35,582 nucleotides of DNA from Candidatus Poseidoniales archaeon (lineage in GTDB: Archaea; Thermoplasmatota; Poseidoniia; Poseidoniales; Thalassarchaeaceae): assembly GCA_028821675.1 (NCBI GenBank), contig JAPKFG010000005.1, positions 1-35,582 of the forward strand, given 5' to 3'. Within the stretch, counting starts at the first letter, position 1. Every line of letters begins with the position of its first letter. Both the position numbers and the translations under genes were made by a program. Below are positions 8,780 through 18,000 of the stretch, piece by piece. The notes under the pieces are model-generated. The model searched no databases. It had not been told where the DNA came from and saw nothing but the letters and a program-made list of their open reading frames with translations.

Positions 8780-9358
8780 ATGGCGGGCAGTGCTTTTGGT
8801 GACCAATTGACCCGCTATGTGTCAGCGACAGCCACCGCCAGAACTGTGCCGGACACTGCACCAGAAATCCCTGAAGGAATGCTTGAAACAATTTCGACAA
8901 TCGTCTCTGCAGACGAGGCCCCTTTCCTTTCTCACCTCGCGCGCGTGCGCGTGGAATGGCTTGAAATGGAAGCCGACCGACTTGGAAATACTTGCTTTGA
9001 GATGCGACCACACGAGATTGAAGCCCGAAAGCGACAACATCTCCCCCCGGGTCCTGTGACCATCGGACTTCACCCGATTCTTGCCGAGGATGATCTGCTA
9101 TTTTCACATACATTGGCCCACGAATTGCTACATGCGGCAGGAATGACTGAACATGATGAGCGCCACTCAGACTTGGTCAACGTGATTGCACCCAGTCCTA
9201 AATTGTCTGAAAGTCCACTACTGCAAGACATTCGAAACCAAGCCTTGAACCAACAAGAGGTCAAAGATTGGACATGTGGCCATTGCGAATTTGTTTGGGG
9301 TCGAACCACGGTCAAAGCCCCATCTCGATGCCCGAAGTGTGCCCGTCCATTCAAGTGA
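8780..9358 (+). CDS. SprT-like zinc metalloprotease
   Basis: A 192-residue protein. The central motif HTLAHELLHAAG contains HELLH (HExxH), followed by an HDERHSD segment that may add the third zinc ligand. A C-terminal zinc ribbon follows (CGHC and CPKC). This layout is that of SprT/Spartan-like proteins, several of which act on DNA-protein crosslinks; here the role is inferred only. The start ATG at 8780 is about 29 bp after a TATA-like CATTTAAG (about 8749), which would make the mRNA almost leaderless. A longer frame to 8723 is open but less likely. Confidence 0.78.
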   Translation: MAGSAFGDQLTRYVSATATARTVPDTAPEIPEGMLETISTIVSADEAPFLSHLARVRVEWLEMEADRLGNTCFEMRPHEIEARKRQHLPPGPVTIGLHPILAEDDLLFSHTLAHELLHAAGMTEHDERHSDLVNVIAPSPKLSESPLLQDIRNQALNQQEVKDWTCGHCEFVWGRTTVKAPSRCPKCARPFK

Positions 9359-9392
9359 ACTTCATGAAGGGCCAGCGACCGCGCTAGGTTAC

Positions 9393-9466
9393 GGGCGATT
9401 AGTGTAGCTTGGATATCACCTTGGATTTCTAATCCGAGAACACGGGTTCGAATCCTGTATCGCCCA
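9393..9466 (+). tRNA. tRNA-Arg (anticodon TCT)
   Basis: A 74-nt cloverleaf: acceptor GGGCGAT/ATCGCCC, anticodon stem TTGGA/TCCGA with loop TTTCTAA giving anticodon TCT, and T arm ACGGG-TTCGAAT-CCTGT. The discriminator base is A. CCA is not encoded and no intron is seen. Confidence 0.95.
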
Positions 9467-9495
9467 CTCATCATCTTCGTAGTGACCCGATTTCC

Positions 9496-9516
9496 TCATA
9501 TACGGGGAGTAGGTCG
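9496..9516 (+). promoter_or_regulatory. promoter of eL41 gene, matching the uL3 operon promoter
   Basis: TCATATACGGG, a 3-bp spacer, then TAGGTCG. The same 11-mer and 7-mer occur with the same spacing at 25776-25796 ahead of the uL3 operon (19 of 21 positions identical). The TATA core (CATATAC) lies about 26 bp upstream of the eL41 ATG, which implies a leaderless mRNA. Confidence 0.6.
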
Positions 9517-9525
9517 GCCGGATTG

Positions 9526-9633
9526 ATGAAGCGGGGAAGTCGTGCCTGGAAGAAGGCCGGCAATCAGCGATGGAAGTGGCGTCGCAAGAAACTTCGTCGC
9601 CGCCGAGCTGCCCGCAAGCAGAACAAGCAGTGA
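9526..9633 (+). CDS. rpl41e: ribosomal protein eL41
   Basis: A 35-codon reading frame, too short for routine gene finding. The product is extremely basic and has three tryptophans. Its C-terminal part (KWRRKKLRRRRAARKQNK) aligns well with the KWRKKRMRRLKRKRRK helix of eL41, the smallest ribosomal protein, which forms a single helix at the subunit interface. A good TATA element lies about 26 bp upstream and is nearly identical to the promoter of the main ribosomal operon, which independently supports a ribosomal function. The N-terminal ~10 residues are longer than in typical 25-residue eL41. It lies between two tRNA genes. Confidence 0.78.
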   Translation: MKRGSRAWKKAGNQRWKWRRKKLRRRRAARKQNKQ

Positions 9634-9693
9634 GATGCGCATCGCATCACCGCTCGGTTGAAATATCGTTGCCGTCGGCCGTTGTTTACTCTT

Positions 9694-9766
9694 GGGGGTA
9701 TAGTATAGCCTGGTAGTACTACCGGCTCCAGACCGGTGGAGGGGGGTTCGAATCCCTCTGCCCCCA
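9694..9766 (+). tRNA. tRNA-Trp (anticodon CCA), no intron
   Basis: A 73-nt cloverleaf: acceptor GGGGGTA/TGCCCCC (one G:U), anticodon stem ACCGG/CCGGT with loop CTCCAGA giving anticodon CCA, and T arm GGGGG-TTCGAAT-CCCTC. Many euryarchaeal tRNA-Trp genes contain an intron, but the loop here is contiguous. CCA is not encoded. An AT-rich GAAATATCG lies about 30 bp upstream and may be its TATA element. Confidence 0.94.
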
Positions 9767-9822
9767 CCTCTTCTAGTCGTGTGAGCGTTGGATTCATGGT
9801 ATGTCCGCGCGCACGCGTACAC

Positions 9823-12030
9823 ATGGGACCAATGCGTGCACCCCTCGCCATGGTCCTCTCGTTGTTACTGACCTTGCCTATGATTGGCACAATCGCCCCT
9901 CCTACAGATGATGGATTTGAGACTCTCGACGGCGCACAACTCATTCATGCCGATTGGACCACTGATATTCCTGAACACCAACCACTGGTATGGAACACAG
10001 GCCCTTGGTGGACGTGGACCAGTCTGGATGAAGATAGAAATGGCATACATGACAGTCTTCAATGGTCGATTGGAACCGTTTGGGTGGGACTCTCATACGA
10101 CCATACCCCGACGGCTGAAGATGAGGGGCGCTTGACAGATCTCGGATTCACACCCAAGTTGGTAGTCCCGGCCGTAGATGCGATTCTGATTGGTGCTGTT
10201 GATGCTTCCAACGTCACCCAATTGTCTAATATTGATGGTGTTGTGATGGTCGAGCGATATGGTGAGATAGTCTTCTACGGTGATATCCAAACTCCAGCAG
10301 TCAAAGCCCGCAATTCCACAGAATACCCTGAGAGTGCATGGCAATTGGGCGTATCTGGCTATGGCGTCAATATCGCACTGACTGATACGGGTGTGGACAG
10401 TGAACACCCCGGATTGGAAGGTAAGCACATAGCGGGATATGATGCGGTTTGTTTCATGCACACCGATCCAACATGCGCTCCCACTGCGCGTGAAGATGAT
10501 GGTTCGTTTGATCCTGATGATGGTAATCAGCACGGCACTGCTTGCATGGGCATGGCATCTGCTACGGGCCTAGAGGCTGACGGGACTCAATCAGATTACT
10601 ATGGCAGCGCACCGAATGCAACCTTGGTCGATGTGCGAATTGGCACTGATGTTGGCGCAGGTCCCTTCGAGAATTATCTCATTCCGCAAGAATTCTACGA
10701 ATCTGCGATGAACGGCGTCCAGTGGATTATTGACAACCGAGATACGGCTTGGCCCGGTGTGAACGAGTCCATGCATGGTATTGACATCATCTCGTTGTCT
10801 TGGGGCATTACCAGCCATGAGAGTGGTGGTAGCGATGGAGAGGACATGCACAGTCGCATTCTCAACGAAGCCACCGAAGCAGGTGTGACAGTCAGTGTTG
10901 CGGCCGGAAATGATGGGCCTGACAACGATGGACTGTCAGGCATGGGTTCCTCTTCGCTTTCAATCACCGTGGGTGCAACCGACGACAAGAATACCATCGA
11001 TCGAAGTGACGACACGGTCGCTGGCTACTCTTCACGCGGAGAGCGACGAGACAATGGCGATGGCAATCCCGTGAACGAATTGAAGCCAGAAATCTCTGCA
11101 CCTGGTACGAATATTATCCAAGCCGAAGGATGTGTCACAAGTGGTGGCTGCACCAATTTTTTGGGACTCGGTGATGCCAGCGAGAACACCTACACTGGTC
11201 GCGGTTCGGGAACCTCCTATGCGACCCCTTCTGTCACCGGTGTCATCGCTCTGGTTATTGAGGCCAATTCTGATCTTAATCCGATGGCGATTAAAGAGGT
11301 CCTCAAGCAAACTGCAGAGCGCCGAGGGACCGCCTCTAACCCTGACGTTGACCCATATTGGAATCGAGACTTCGGATACGGGATGATCGATGCTCGCGCA
11401 GCCGTCGAACTCGCCTTACATCTCGCCGAGACAAATCAGAGTTCAAGTATTGACTGGACCATTCAGAACCACATGTTGAACGTCACCAATTCGGATGGCA
11501 AGGTCATTATCACCGGACACTCATGGACGCAATCCGATGTCATTTCAGCCGTTCAGTACCGAATTGGTGATGGTGCTTGGAAGGAGGCAACCTACGAAGC
11601 TGTGCCTGAGGAACTAGGCCCCTTGATGCCCTTCAACTGGACCGTGGCGCTCGATTTATTCAGTGTTCCATCTGGAGAGCAGGTTATCGAGGTTCGTGCT
11701 ATTCGAGGCGCTCAGCATTCCTTGCCAGTCCTCGTTGAAGTCACTGGCAGTGACTCATCCTCCTCACAGGGCCTATCGATGCTTGTCGTCATCGGAGGTA
11801 GTCTTGCTCTCATCGCCATCTTTGGTGTTATCATTGGATTTCTCATGATGCGGCAGGGTTCAGCAATGCAGGGTGAAGAAGAGGAAATTTTTGAGGCTGA
11901 ACTTCTACCTGAGGAAGACTTCTCCGCCCTAACGGTTGCTGAATTGAAGAAACGATTGTCTGAACAAGGTTTGTCGGTTTCTGGAAATAAAGCCGAATTG
12001 ATTGACCGATTAATCACTCAAACCGCTTAA
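9823..12030 (+). CDS. secreted, membrane-anchored subtilisin-like protease with SAP-like tail
   Basis: A 735-residue S8-family serine protease. A signal peptide (MRAPLAMVLSLLLTLPMIG) is followed by the catalytic triad motifs: ALTDTGVD (Asp near 10384), NQHGTACMG (His near 10531) and GTSYATPSVTG (Ser near 11215). A beta-rich domain follows, then one transmembrane helix (VVIGGSLALIAIFGVIIGF) and a short cytoplasmic tail. The tail ends in LTVAELKKRLSEQGLSVSG plus KAELIDRL, a SAP-like helix-turn-helix motif normally found in DNA/RNA-binding proteins. The catalytic domain should face outside and the tail inside. The frame is open upstream into tRNA-Trp; starts at 9796, 9823 and 9832 are all possible. 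Confidence 0.87.
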   Translation: MGPMRAPLAMVLSLLLTLPMIGTIAPPTDDGFETLDGAQLIHADWTTDIPEHQPLVWNTGPWWTWTSLDEDRNGIHDSLQWSIGTVWVGLSYDHTPTAEDEGRLTDLGFTPKLVVPAVDAILIGAVDASNVTQLSNIDGVVMVERYGEIVFYGDIQTPAVKARNSTEYPESAWQLGVSGYGVNIALTDTGVDSEHPGLEGKHIAGYDAVCFMHTDPTCAPTAREDDGSFDPDDGNQHGTACMGMASATGLEADGTQSDYYGSAPNATLVDVRIGTDVGAGPFENYLIPQEFYESAMNGVQWIIDNRDTAWPGVNESMHGIDIISLSWGITSHESGGSDGEDMHSRILNEATEAGVTVSVAAGNDGPDNDGLSGMGSSSLSITVGATDDKNTIDRSDDTVAGYSSRGERRDNGDGNPVNELKPEISAPGTNIIQAEGCVTSGGCTNFLGLGDASENTYTGRGSGTSYATPSVTGVIALVIEANSDLNPMAIKEVLKQTAERRGTASNPDVDPYWNRDFGYGMIDARAAVELALHLAETNQSSSIDWTIQNHMLNVTNSDGKVIITGHSWTQSDVISAVQYRIGDGAWKEATYEAVPEELGPLMPFNWTVALDLFSVPSGEQVIEVRAIRGAQHSLPVLVEVTGSDSSSSQGLSMLVVIGGSLALIAIFGVIIGFLMMRQGSAMQGEEEEIFEAELLPEEDFSALTVAELKKRLSEQGLSVSGNKAELIDRLITQTA

Positions 12031-12055
12031 GGGCAAGAGGCTGTTCCGGCCGACC

Positions 12056-13207
12056 ATGGCCGACTTTTCCGACCGCGTACTGGCGATAGAGCCAACGGGC
12101 GTGCGAAAGATGTTCGATATGGCGGGTGACGATGTCATCTCCTTCGGATTGGGTGAGCCTGATTTTCAACCACCTACAGAGGCCATCGATGCCATGTGCC
12201 GTGCGATGCGAGATGGCCACAACAAATACACAACCACCGCCGGATTGCCCGCACTTAGGAAACGGGTTGCCGAAGATTGGGCCTCGGTCCAACCGGGTCT
12301 TGATGAGCGCAACGTGTGTATGACCATGAGTGGGACAAATGCACTTCTCTGCTGTTCTTTGGCTACCCTCAATCCGGGCGACAACATTCTGCTGCCAGAG
12401 CCCTACTTCCCATTGTATGCTCCAGATGCGACCTTGTGTGGCGCTGAACCTCGATTCTATCCCTGCCTGTTCGAACATGAATTCGTCCCGCAGATTGAAA
12501 CCTTGGATACCTTGGTTGATGAGAATACCAAGGCCATCCTCTTCAATTTCCCTAGCAACCCTACAGGGGCGACCATCACAGTTGAGCAACGCGACGAATT
12601 GTTGGATTTCGCCCGTAGACACAATCTGTGGATTATCAGCGATGAAGTATACGATCGTATCATCTACGGTTCCGAACACGTATCGTTTCTAGGAACCGGA
12701 TACGACAAACTTCTGTTGGTCAATTCATTCTCGAAGACATTCGCCATGACCGGTTGGCGAATTGGCTACATTCTTTCGACCAATCTTGAGGCCATGAAGC
12801 AACTTGTCAAGTTGCAATATTATGTGACCGCATGTAGCAATGATGCAATGCAGTACGCCGTTTTAGCGGCCTTTGAGGAGGCCAATGATTATCCAGCTAT
12901 GATGACCAAGGAATTCCTAGCACGTCGCGACCTCATATGTGGGCGCCTGAATGCCATGGACGGTGTTTCTTGCCATGTTCCTGAAGGTGCATTCTATGTA
13001 TTTCCCAAGGTCTATGTTCCTGGGATGAATTCAGAGGAAGTCGCCATCGAATTGCTCAAGGGCGGTGTTCTTTGCTCTCCAGGAACTGCTTTCGGAGAAT
13101 CTGGTGAAGGTCATCTTCGCTTTGCATATACAATTGGTCGCGAAGACATATCACTCGGGATGGACAAGGTTGAGATTGTTCTCAACAAACTCCGAGATGT
13201 TGCCTGA
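12056..13207 (+). CDS. class I/II PLP-dependent aminotransferase (aspartate aminotransferase family)
   Basis: A 383-residue fold-type I aminotransferase. Visible are FGLGEPDFQPP near the N-terminus, YTTTAGLPALR, FNFPSNPTGA, ISDEVYDRI and NSFSKTFAMTGWRIGY, where Lys227 is the expected Schiff-base lysine. Length and motifs fit AspC/aromatic-type enzymes. Exact amino-donor specificity cannot be read from sequence. The gene starts 25 bp after the protease stop. A CTTAAG sequence centred about 27 bp upstream of the ATG could be a TATA element, so it may have its own leaderless promoter. Confidence 0.9.
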   Translation: MADFSDRVLAIEPTGVRKMFDMAGDDVISFGLGEPDFQPPTEAIDAMCRAMRDGHNKYTTTAGLPALRKRVAEDWASVQPGLDERNVCMTMSGTNALLCCSLATLNPGDNILLPEPYFPLYAPDATLCGAEPRFYPCLFEHEFVPQIETLDTLVDENTKAILFNFPSNPTGATITVEQRDELLDFARRHNLWIISDEVYDRIIYGSEHVSFLGTGYDKLLLVNSFSKTFAMTGWRIGYILSTNLEAMKQLVKLQYYVTACSNDAMQYAVLAAFEEANDYPAMMTKEFLARRDLICGRLNAMDGVSCHVPEGAFYVFPKVYVPGMNSEEVAIELLKGGVLCSPGTAFGESGEGHLRFAYTIGREDISLGMDKVEIVLNKLRDVA

Positions 13208-13216
13208 GGTGGGCCA

Positions 13217-13840
13217 ATGTCTCTGGGTGCGGATTTGACCCGTCTTATCGCCGGGTTGCTCATTGGAATGATTATTCCTCGCCTTCCCCTCATGTTTTTT
13301 ACACGATTCATCAATATGGAGCGTCATTTGACACCACATCCAGATCCAATCCCTGTCGGCATTCCTCTGATACAGAGACTGTTGCTCATGCGTCGCGTAC
13401 ACGCAATGTGTTGGATCATCGCCGCTTTGCCCTTGATTATGGGCCTCCTAATCATCAAATCTTCACCGGAGCCATTTGCTCTAGGCATAGTTGCCGGTGT
13501 ATCTTGGTTTGTCATTTCTCGGGCAATTCCGCAATACCCGAACAGTGGCTTCGGCATTCTCCCTCTCTCCCTCATTCAAGATATCAACAATCTGCGCGAA
13601 CCAGAAACAGATTGCTGCCAAAGTCAATTGTTGCAATGGGAGGTCCGCGCCATTCGTTGTCTTCATTGCCGCAGCGTGGCCATGAATGTCCCTCGTCCCG
13701 ATTTGGGTCGAATGCGTTCGGATGGGCTACTGATGGGCTCGCTTCGAATTCTTTTGATGGATGGTCGTTCACCCTTCCCACACGACTCAATCGTCGATCA
13801 AGGCGTCGAGTTCCTCGGCGAGGTCACTGAAGAGGAATGA
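13217..13840 (+). CDS. uncharacterised membrane protein with CxxC
   Basis: A 207-residue protein that I do not recognise. The N-terminal half has about three hydrophobic segments (LIAGLLIGMIIPRLPLMFF, then CWIIAALPLIMGLLII, then LGIVAGVSWFVI). The C-terminal half is soluble and contains a CLHC motif and an adjacent CC pair, which could bind metal. It begins 9 bp after the aminotransferase stop with GAGGTG upstream, so it is probably co-transcribed. Its last 54 bp overlap the convergent gene on the minus strand. Confidence 0.65.
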   Translation: MSLGADLTRLIAGLLIGMIIPRLPLMFFTRFINMERHLTPHPDPIPVGIPLIQRLLLMRRVHAMCWIIAALPLIMGLLIIKSSPEPFALGIVAGVSWFVISRAIPQYPNSGFGILPLSLIQDINNLREPETDCCQSQLLQWEVRAIRCLHCRSVAMNVPRPDLGRMRSDGLLMGSLRILLMDGRSPFPHDSIVDQGVEFLGEVTEEE

Positions 13841-14863
13841 TTCGTCTTCCTCTTCCTCATCTTCAGGAATTTCTTCGATTTCATGGACGTCACTCCCAGT
13901 GCCTTCTGTGGTTTCTCCTGGAGCCGGCAAACCAACCGCTTCTTCCTCATCAGGATACAGATTCACCCAATCCTCCTCGTTGCCAATCAACCATTTCGGT
14001 GGATCTTGTTCACCCCCTCCAAGGACAGCCATCGTGGTGAAAATCGCTAATGGCAAAAGCGACAGTGCCACCAACAGATCGAGGAAACTGGATTCGGGAA
14101 TATCGACGTCTATTGGTAGGATTGCGTTCATGAATCCTCGTTCGACCTCAACATCCTGCCATCTCCCATAATCGAGTCCTAGTCCTTGGAAGGCAATATG
14201 TACGATGAATCGCTCAATTCCCCACAACAGTAAGACAGGGAATAGCCAACCTAGTTTGGTCCGATCGACCAGAATTCGTCTGGCAATTGCGGCGACTCCG
14301 ACGACCTTTGAGGCAAACTTTGGAAAGATTCGCAAACCCACCACCAATCCAGCGAGGTATACTAGTAGAGCCAGTTCGAGTAATCGCCGGTCCTGTAGCC
14401 ATTCGCCGGGGACGAATCTCAGGACCAGAAGGGGCAGCATGATGAGAACAATCTGCAGTGGTGCGGCAAGCAATTGCAGACCACCGTGTACCTCAAGCAA
14501 TGGCCGTCCATTCACCTTCACTTCCTGATGTACGATGCGGGTCACTTTTCCATAAGGTGACTGTGTGAGATTGAGCCGCGCTCTGTCGACCAGGTCCGCA
14601 TCACGCTTTCTTGTGGTCAACCCCAGAATTGCCCACCATCCACCAGCATCAGCCACCCGATTAGGCATGTATCCACCCACGGCCAAACCAAGAATCAATG
14701 AAATGATTCCGTACATCATTGCGGCAGTGATAATCCACGGCAGTAGATTGATCTGCAATGAAAACGTGTATGTGTCCCAATCGACGTCTAGAATGTATGT
14801 GGCCGTAAATGCAAGAATCGGTGCAACGAACACCTGCAATCCGACCACAATGGTCAGCCACAT
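13787..14863 (-). CDS. uncharacterised polytopic membrane protein with acidic tail
   Basis: A 358-residue protein with roughly seven hydrophobic segments, a central soluble loop and a strongly acidic C-terminal tail. No family is recognised. The frame can be extended 11 codons to a TTG at 14896. ATG at 14863 is preferred because an AT-rich GAAAAAGTA lies about 25 bp upstream, as for a leaderless archaeal mRNA. Its 3' end overlaps the convergent gene by 54 bp, which is unusual because both frames must be conserved there. Confidence 0.65.
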   Translation of the reverse strand: MWLTIVVGLQVFVAPILAFTATYILDVDWDTYTFSLQINLLPWIITAAMMYGIISLILGLAVGGYMPNRVADAGGWWAILGLTTRKRDADLVDRARLNLTQSPYGKVTRIVHQEVKVNGRPLLEVHGGLQLLAAPLQIVLIMLPLLVLRFVPGEWLQDRRLLELALLVYLAGLVVGLRIFPKFASKVVGVAAIARRILVDRTKLGWLFPVLLLWGIERFIVHIAFQGLGLDYGRWQDVEVERGFMNAILPIDVDIPESSFLDLLVALSLLPLAIFTTMAVLGGGEQDPPKWLIGNEEDWVNLYPDEEEAVGLPAPGETTEGTGSDVHEIEEIPEDEEEEDESFLFSDLAEELDALIDD

Positions 14864-14940
14864 CCGCTCAATCAGCGTACTTTTTCCCAGTGACAACGGT
14901 ACTGTTGGCCCCTCTGGGTATCAAGAGTGTGTCGGCAGAA

Positions 14941-15024
14941 AAGGTTGGTGAGGATGGGATTGACCCTGCGTCTTGATTCGACCGGAACGGTTTACCCTGT
15001 CTTAGACAGGGTTCAACCAACCTT
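14941..15024. other. intergenic structured element bounded by inverted repeat
   Basis: The gap between the divergent genes contains a perfect 9-bp inverted repeat, AAGGTTGGT (14941) and ACCAACCTT (15016). Inside it is a perfect hairpin, ACCCTGTC-TTA-GACAGGGT (14994-15012), and a smaller CCG-GAA-CGG hairpin. The whole ~84 nt could fold as a closed multi-branch RNA ending 35 bp before the next start codon. It is not a canonical tRNA: no T arm adjoins the closing stem. A 5'-leader element, an ncRNA or a two-sided operator are all possible. Confidence 0.4.
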
Positions 15025-15059
15025 AAGACCGGCTCGCGATTGGCGAAGTTGTGATTACG

Positions 15060-18000
15060 ATGAAGAATGGCCAAACCACCCTTATGTTCCTCGTACTGTG
15101 TTTTGCCTCTCTCGCTCCAATGCTTGTTCCTCAGGCTGAACTCTCATCGTTTGAAGTTCAGGATACGTCCGGTCGGGATTTAATCGATGTGACGATTGTC
15201 GACATCGGCGTCGGTAATTCATCTGATGCCGCTGAGACTTGGATTCAACCGGGAGGTGACACCATGGATTACCTTCTCCGAGGCACACGATATGCGGCGA
15301 ATATCACCTTCAAGAATGCCGGAACAGGATTCTCCTCGGTTGCTGCCATTGGAACTTTGGAAGCCATTCATCCAATTGGTCACGTCATCCAAACCTGGAC
15401 CTTCAATCTCTCTCTTGCCGGTGGCCAACAGGATGTTCAAATCATTGAGTGGGTGCCCAATGCTGCACACAGCATCGTCGATGACGATGGGACGTTACAT
15501 GGTGGCATCATCTTCCGCGGTACGATTCAAACCACTGTCTCGGGTTTGGAGAATCCTGATGCGGAAGCAAACAACATCTACGAAGAGCAAGTCCCTATTG
15601 CGTTGTTGCACGATCCTATGGAGGGAACCTACACGTCCAACACCCCTATCTGGCTCCCATTGTCCTACACCGATCGGCAACAGCACACGGTTTATGGTGG
15701 AGGTACAGATTGGCAGACCGACAATTCATCTGCTGCAATAGGCAGCAAACATTGGCGCATTTCGGACCCGGGTGGTGGCAATTACGCTTCAAACACGGTG
15801 GACATGCTGAAATTGGGTTGGATTCCGACCGATGGAAGTTGTAATGATCCAGGGCACGGCATTGGATATGGTAGTATTGACTCGGATATTGAGAACGCCT
15901 ATGGTGTCCCCTTCTGTTGGCTCAACATTCTAGATTCGGATTACCGTTCAGTACATTGGGTGACTCAAGCATGGGGTTCGATGGCTGCAGGGGATGAGAT
16001 GGCCATGGAAGCGCTTCGTGGAATGAATACCATTGAAGAGCTCAACATGACCCAAGCCGGTATCTCAACAGCAGAGAATGATTGGACGCAAGTCATCTGG
16101 AACATGACCGACGTTCACAACGACAATTCTTACACGATTTCTTACTCAAAGATTGCCGATGCTTCAGGTGCAAACTCTGGAATCCACATCGACGATTTCA
16201 TTCTGTTTGCCGTCGAAGTGGTCGATGAATACACCATCACCCTCGATTGTGATGATTTGCTTCCCAACGCCTACGTTGTGATCCCTGCAGACCCCAACCC
16301 CCCATCCTTGTATTGTCATCTCACCAACAATGGATACAGAGAGGTCAATCTAAACATCTACACTGAGGTCTCGAATCAATCTTGGATGAATACCTATCCA
16401 CTCCGAATCGATAGCGACAACATGCTTGATCACGACAATTACGTCACTTTGAATCCTCTGGATGGAGAATCCACCACGTCGTTCTGGGTCAATCTCACTG
16501 TGCCCGAAGGAGCGAACGTTGAGACTCTCAATTGGACGATTTCATTCACGGACGATTACAATAGCCAAACCATGGGAGAGATGGTTCTTCCTGTCTCGGT
16601 TTCCTCTTCGTTTTCAGTTCGTCTGGACCAAGTTACACCTACATATCCAGCATTGACTATGGAGCCCGGTACCACAGGCGATATTCAGGTGAAGGTCAAA
16701 AATACGGGTAATCAATTGGCGGACTGGACACTTGGTGCCTACTTCGATAGCACACTATGGGGTGCACCCAACCTTGAATGGTACGAGGATTGGGATGGTG
16801 ATGGCAATGAAACACAACTGATGCAGATGTCCCTTGTCAAGGGCGAGGAGCGATTTGTTACTGCTCGCTTCCACGCGCCTGTACAAAATCCACCTGGGAT
16901 GGTTGAAATTTCCCTATTCGTTCAGGGTGTTGCTCCCGCTAATGCACAATCGGTTGAGAGAATTTACATCGATATTCCTGCGGTACAGGATGTCACGGTT
17001 TCCGCCTATGAATCGTCGATGACCGCATTGGCGGACGGCAATCTACGAACCATGTCCGTCACAATACGAAATGAAGGTAATTCGGCCGAGATTTTCGATC
17101 TGTCACTCAACGCAGACTGGCATATCGGTGCATCTCTGGCGACTCAAGTCACTGAGCTAATCGAGCCATTCGGCCAAGAGGTTGACATTACAGTCATCAT
17201 GCAGATGCCACAGGGCCTGATGCCGAATTTCTATCCAATCACGGTGACTGCTACTTCACAGACAGATTCAACTTACAGTGAAAATGGCCTATTCACCCTT
17301 GAAGTTCCAACGACATACATTGTTGAAGTTGAGGACAAGGATCTCACGGGTCAATCCTTTTCAGCGGGCGTCGAAGCGCGAACGATGAATTTTGAGATTT
17401 TCAACCACGGCAACGAGATCGATGCCTTCAACATTGGATTGCAGATGGATGACGGTGTCATCGCTGAGATTTCTAGTGGTGCCACGGATGCCCGTACCAT
17501 CTACATCGAACCTCAAACCTCGACCAATGTCACCCTGAGTTATTCATTCTCCTCTGGAGTTCAAGGCATGAAAGAACTCATTGTCACAGCCACCAGCGTC
17601 AAAGGAATTGACGACGGACAGACGGTCACATCTTCAGGTGTTGCCAATTTCCAAGTCGGTTCTCTGGGTTGGATTCGACTGACCAATGGACCATTGGTTC
17701 ACATCACGGAACCTGGTCCACACATGCTGTCTGTGGAAGTCCACAATCAGCACCCAAATGCGAATCAAGAGATTCATCTCAGTGTAACCGTGAATGATGA
17801 TGCGGTATGGAACTTGAAATCCGTCCGTGTGGTCACTGCCGATCGTCAATTTGAACTGGCCCCTGATGCAAAGCGCATCATCAATATCGAAGTCTATGTT
17901 ACTGAGCAAAATCTCATTAATTTCATTGAAGATTCAATGATTTTCACTGCAACACTGAAGGTTGACGCAACCGATGACAACACAGAGATTTCGATGGATT

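Noticed and set aside
9694-9766. An intron in tRNA-Trp
   Set aside because: The anticodon loop and stem are contiguous and the 73-nt gene folds fully.
9736-9822. An N-terminal extension of the subtilase
   Set aside because: The extension is read from tRNA-Trp sequence; the signal peptide begins later.
14941-15024. A tRNA gene on either strand
   Set aside because: The outer stem is tRNA-like, but there is no T arm next to it, the loop of the central hairpin lacks U33, and no D arm is seen.
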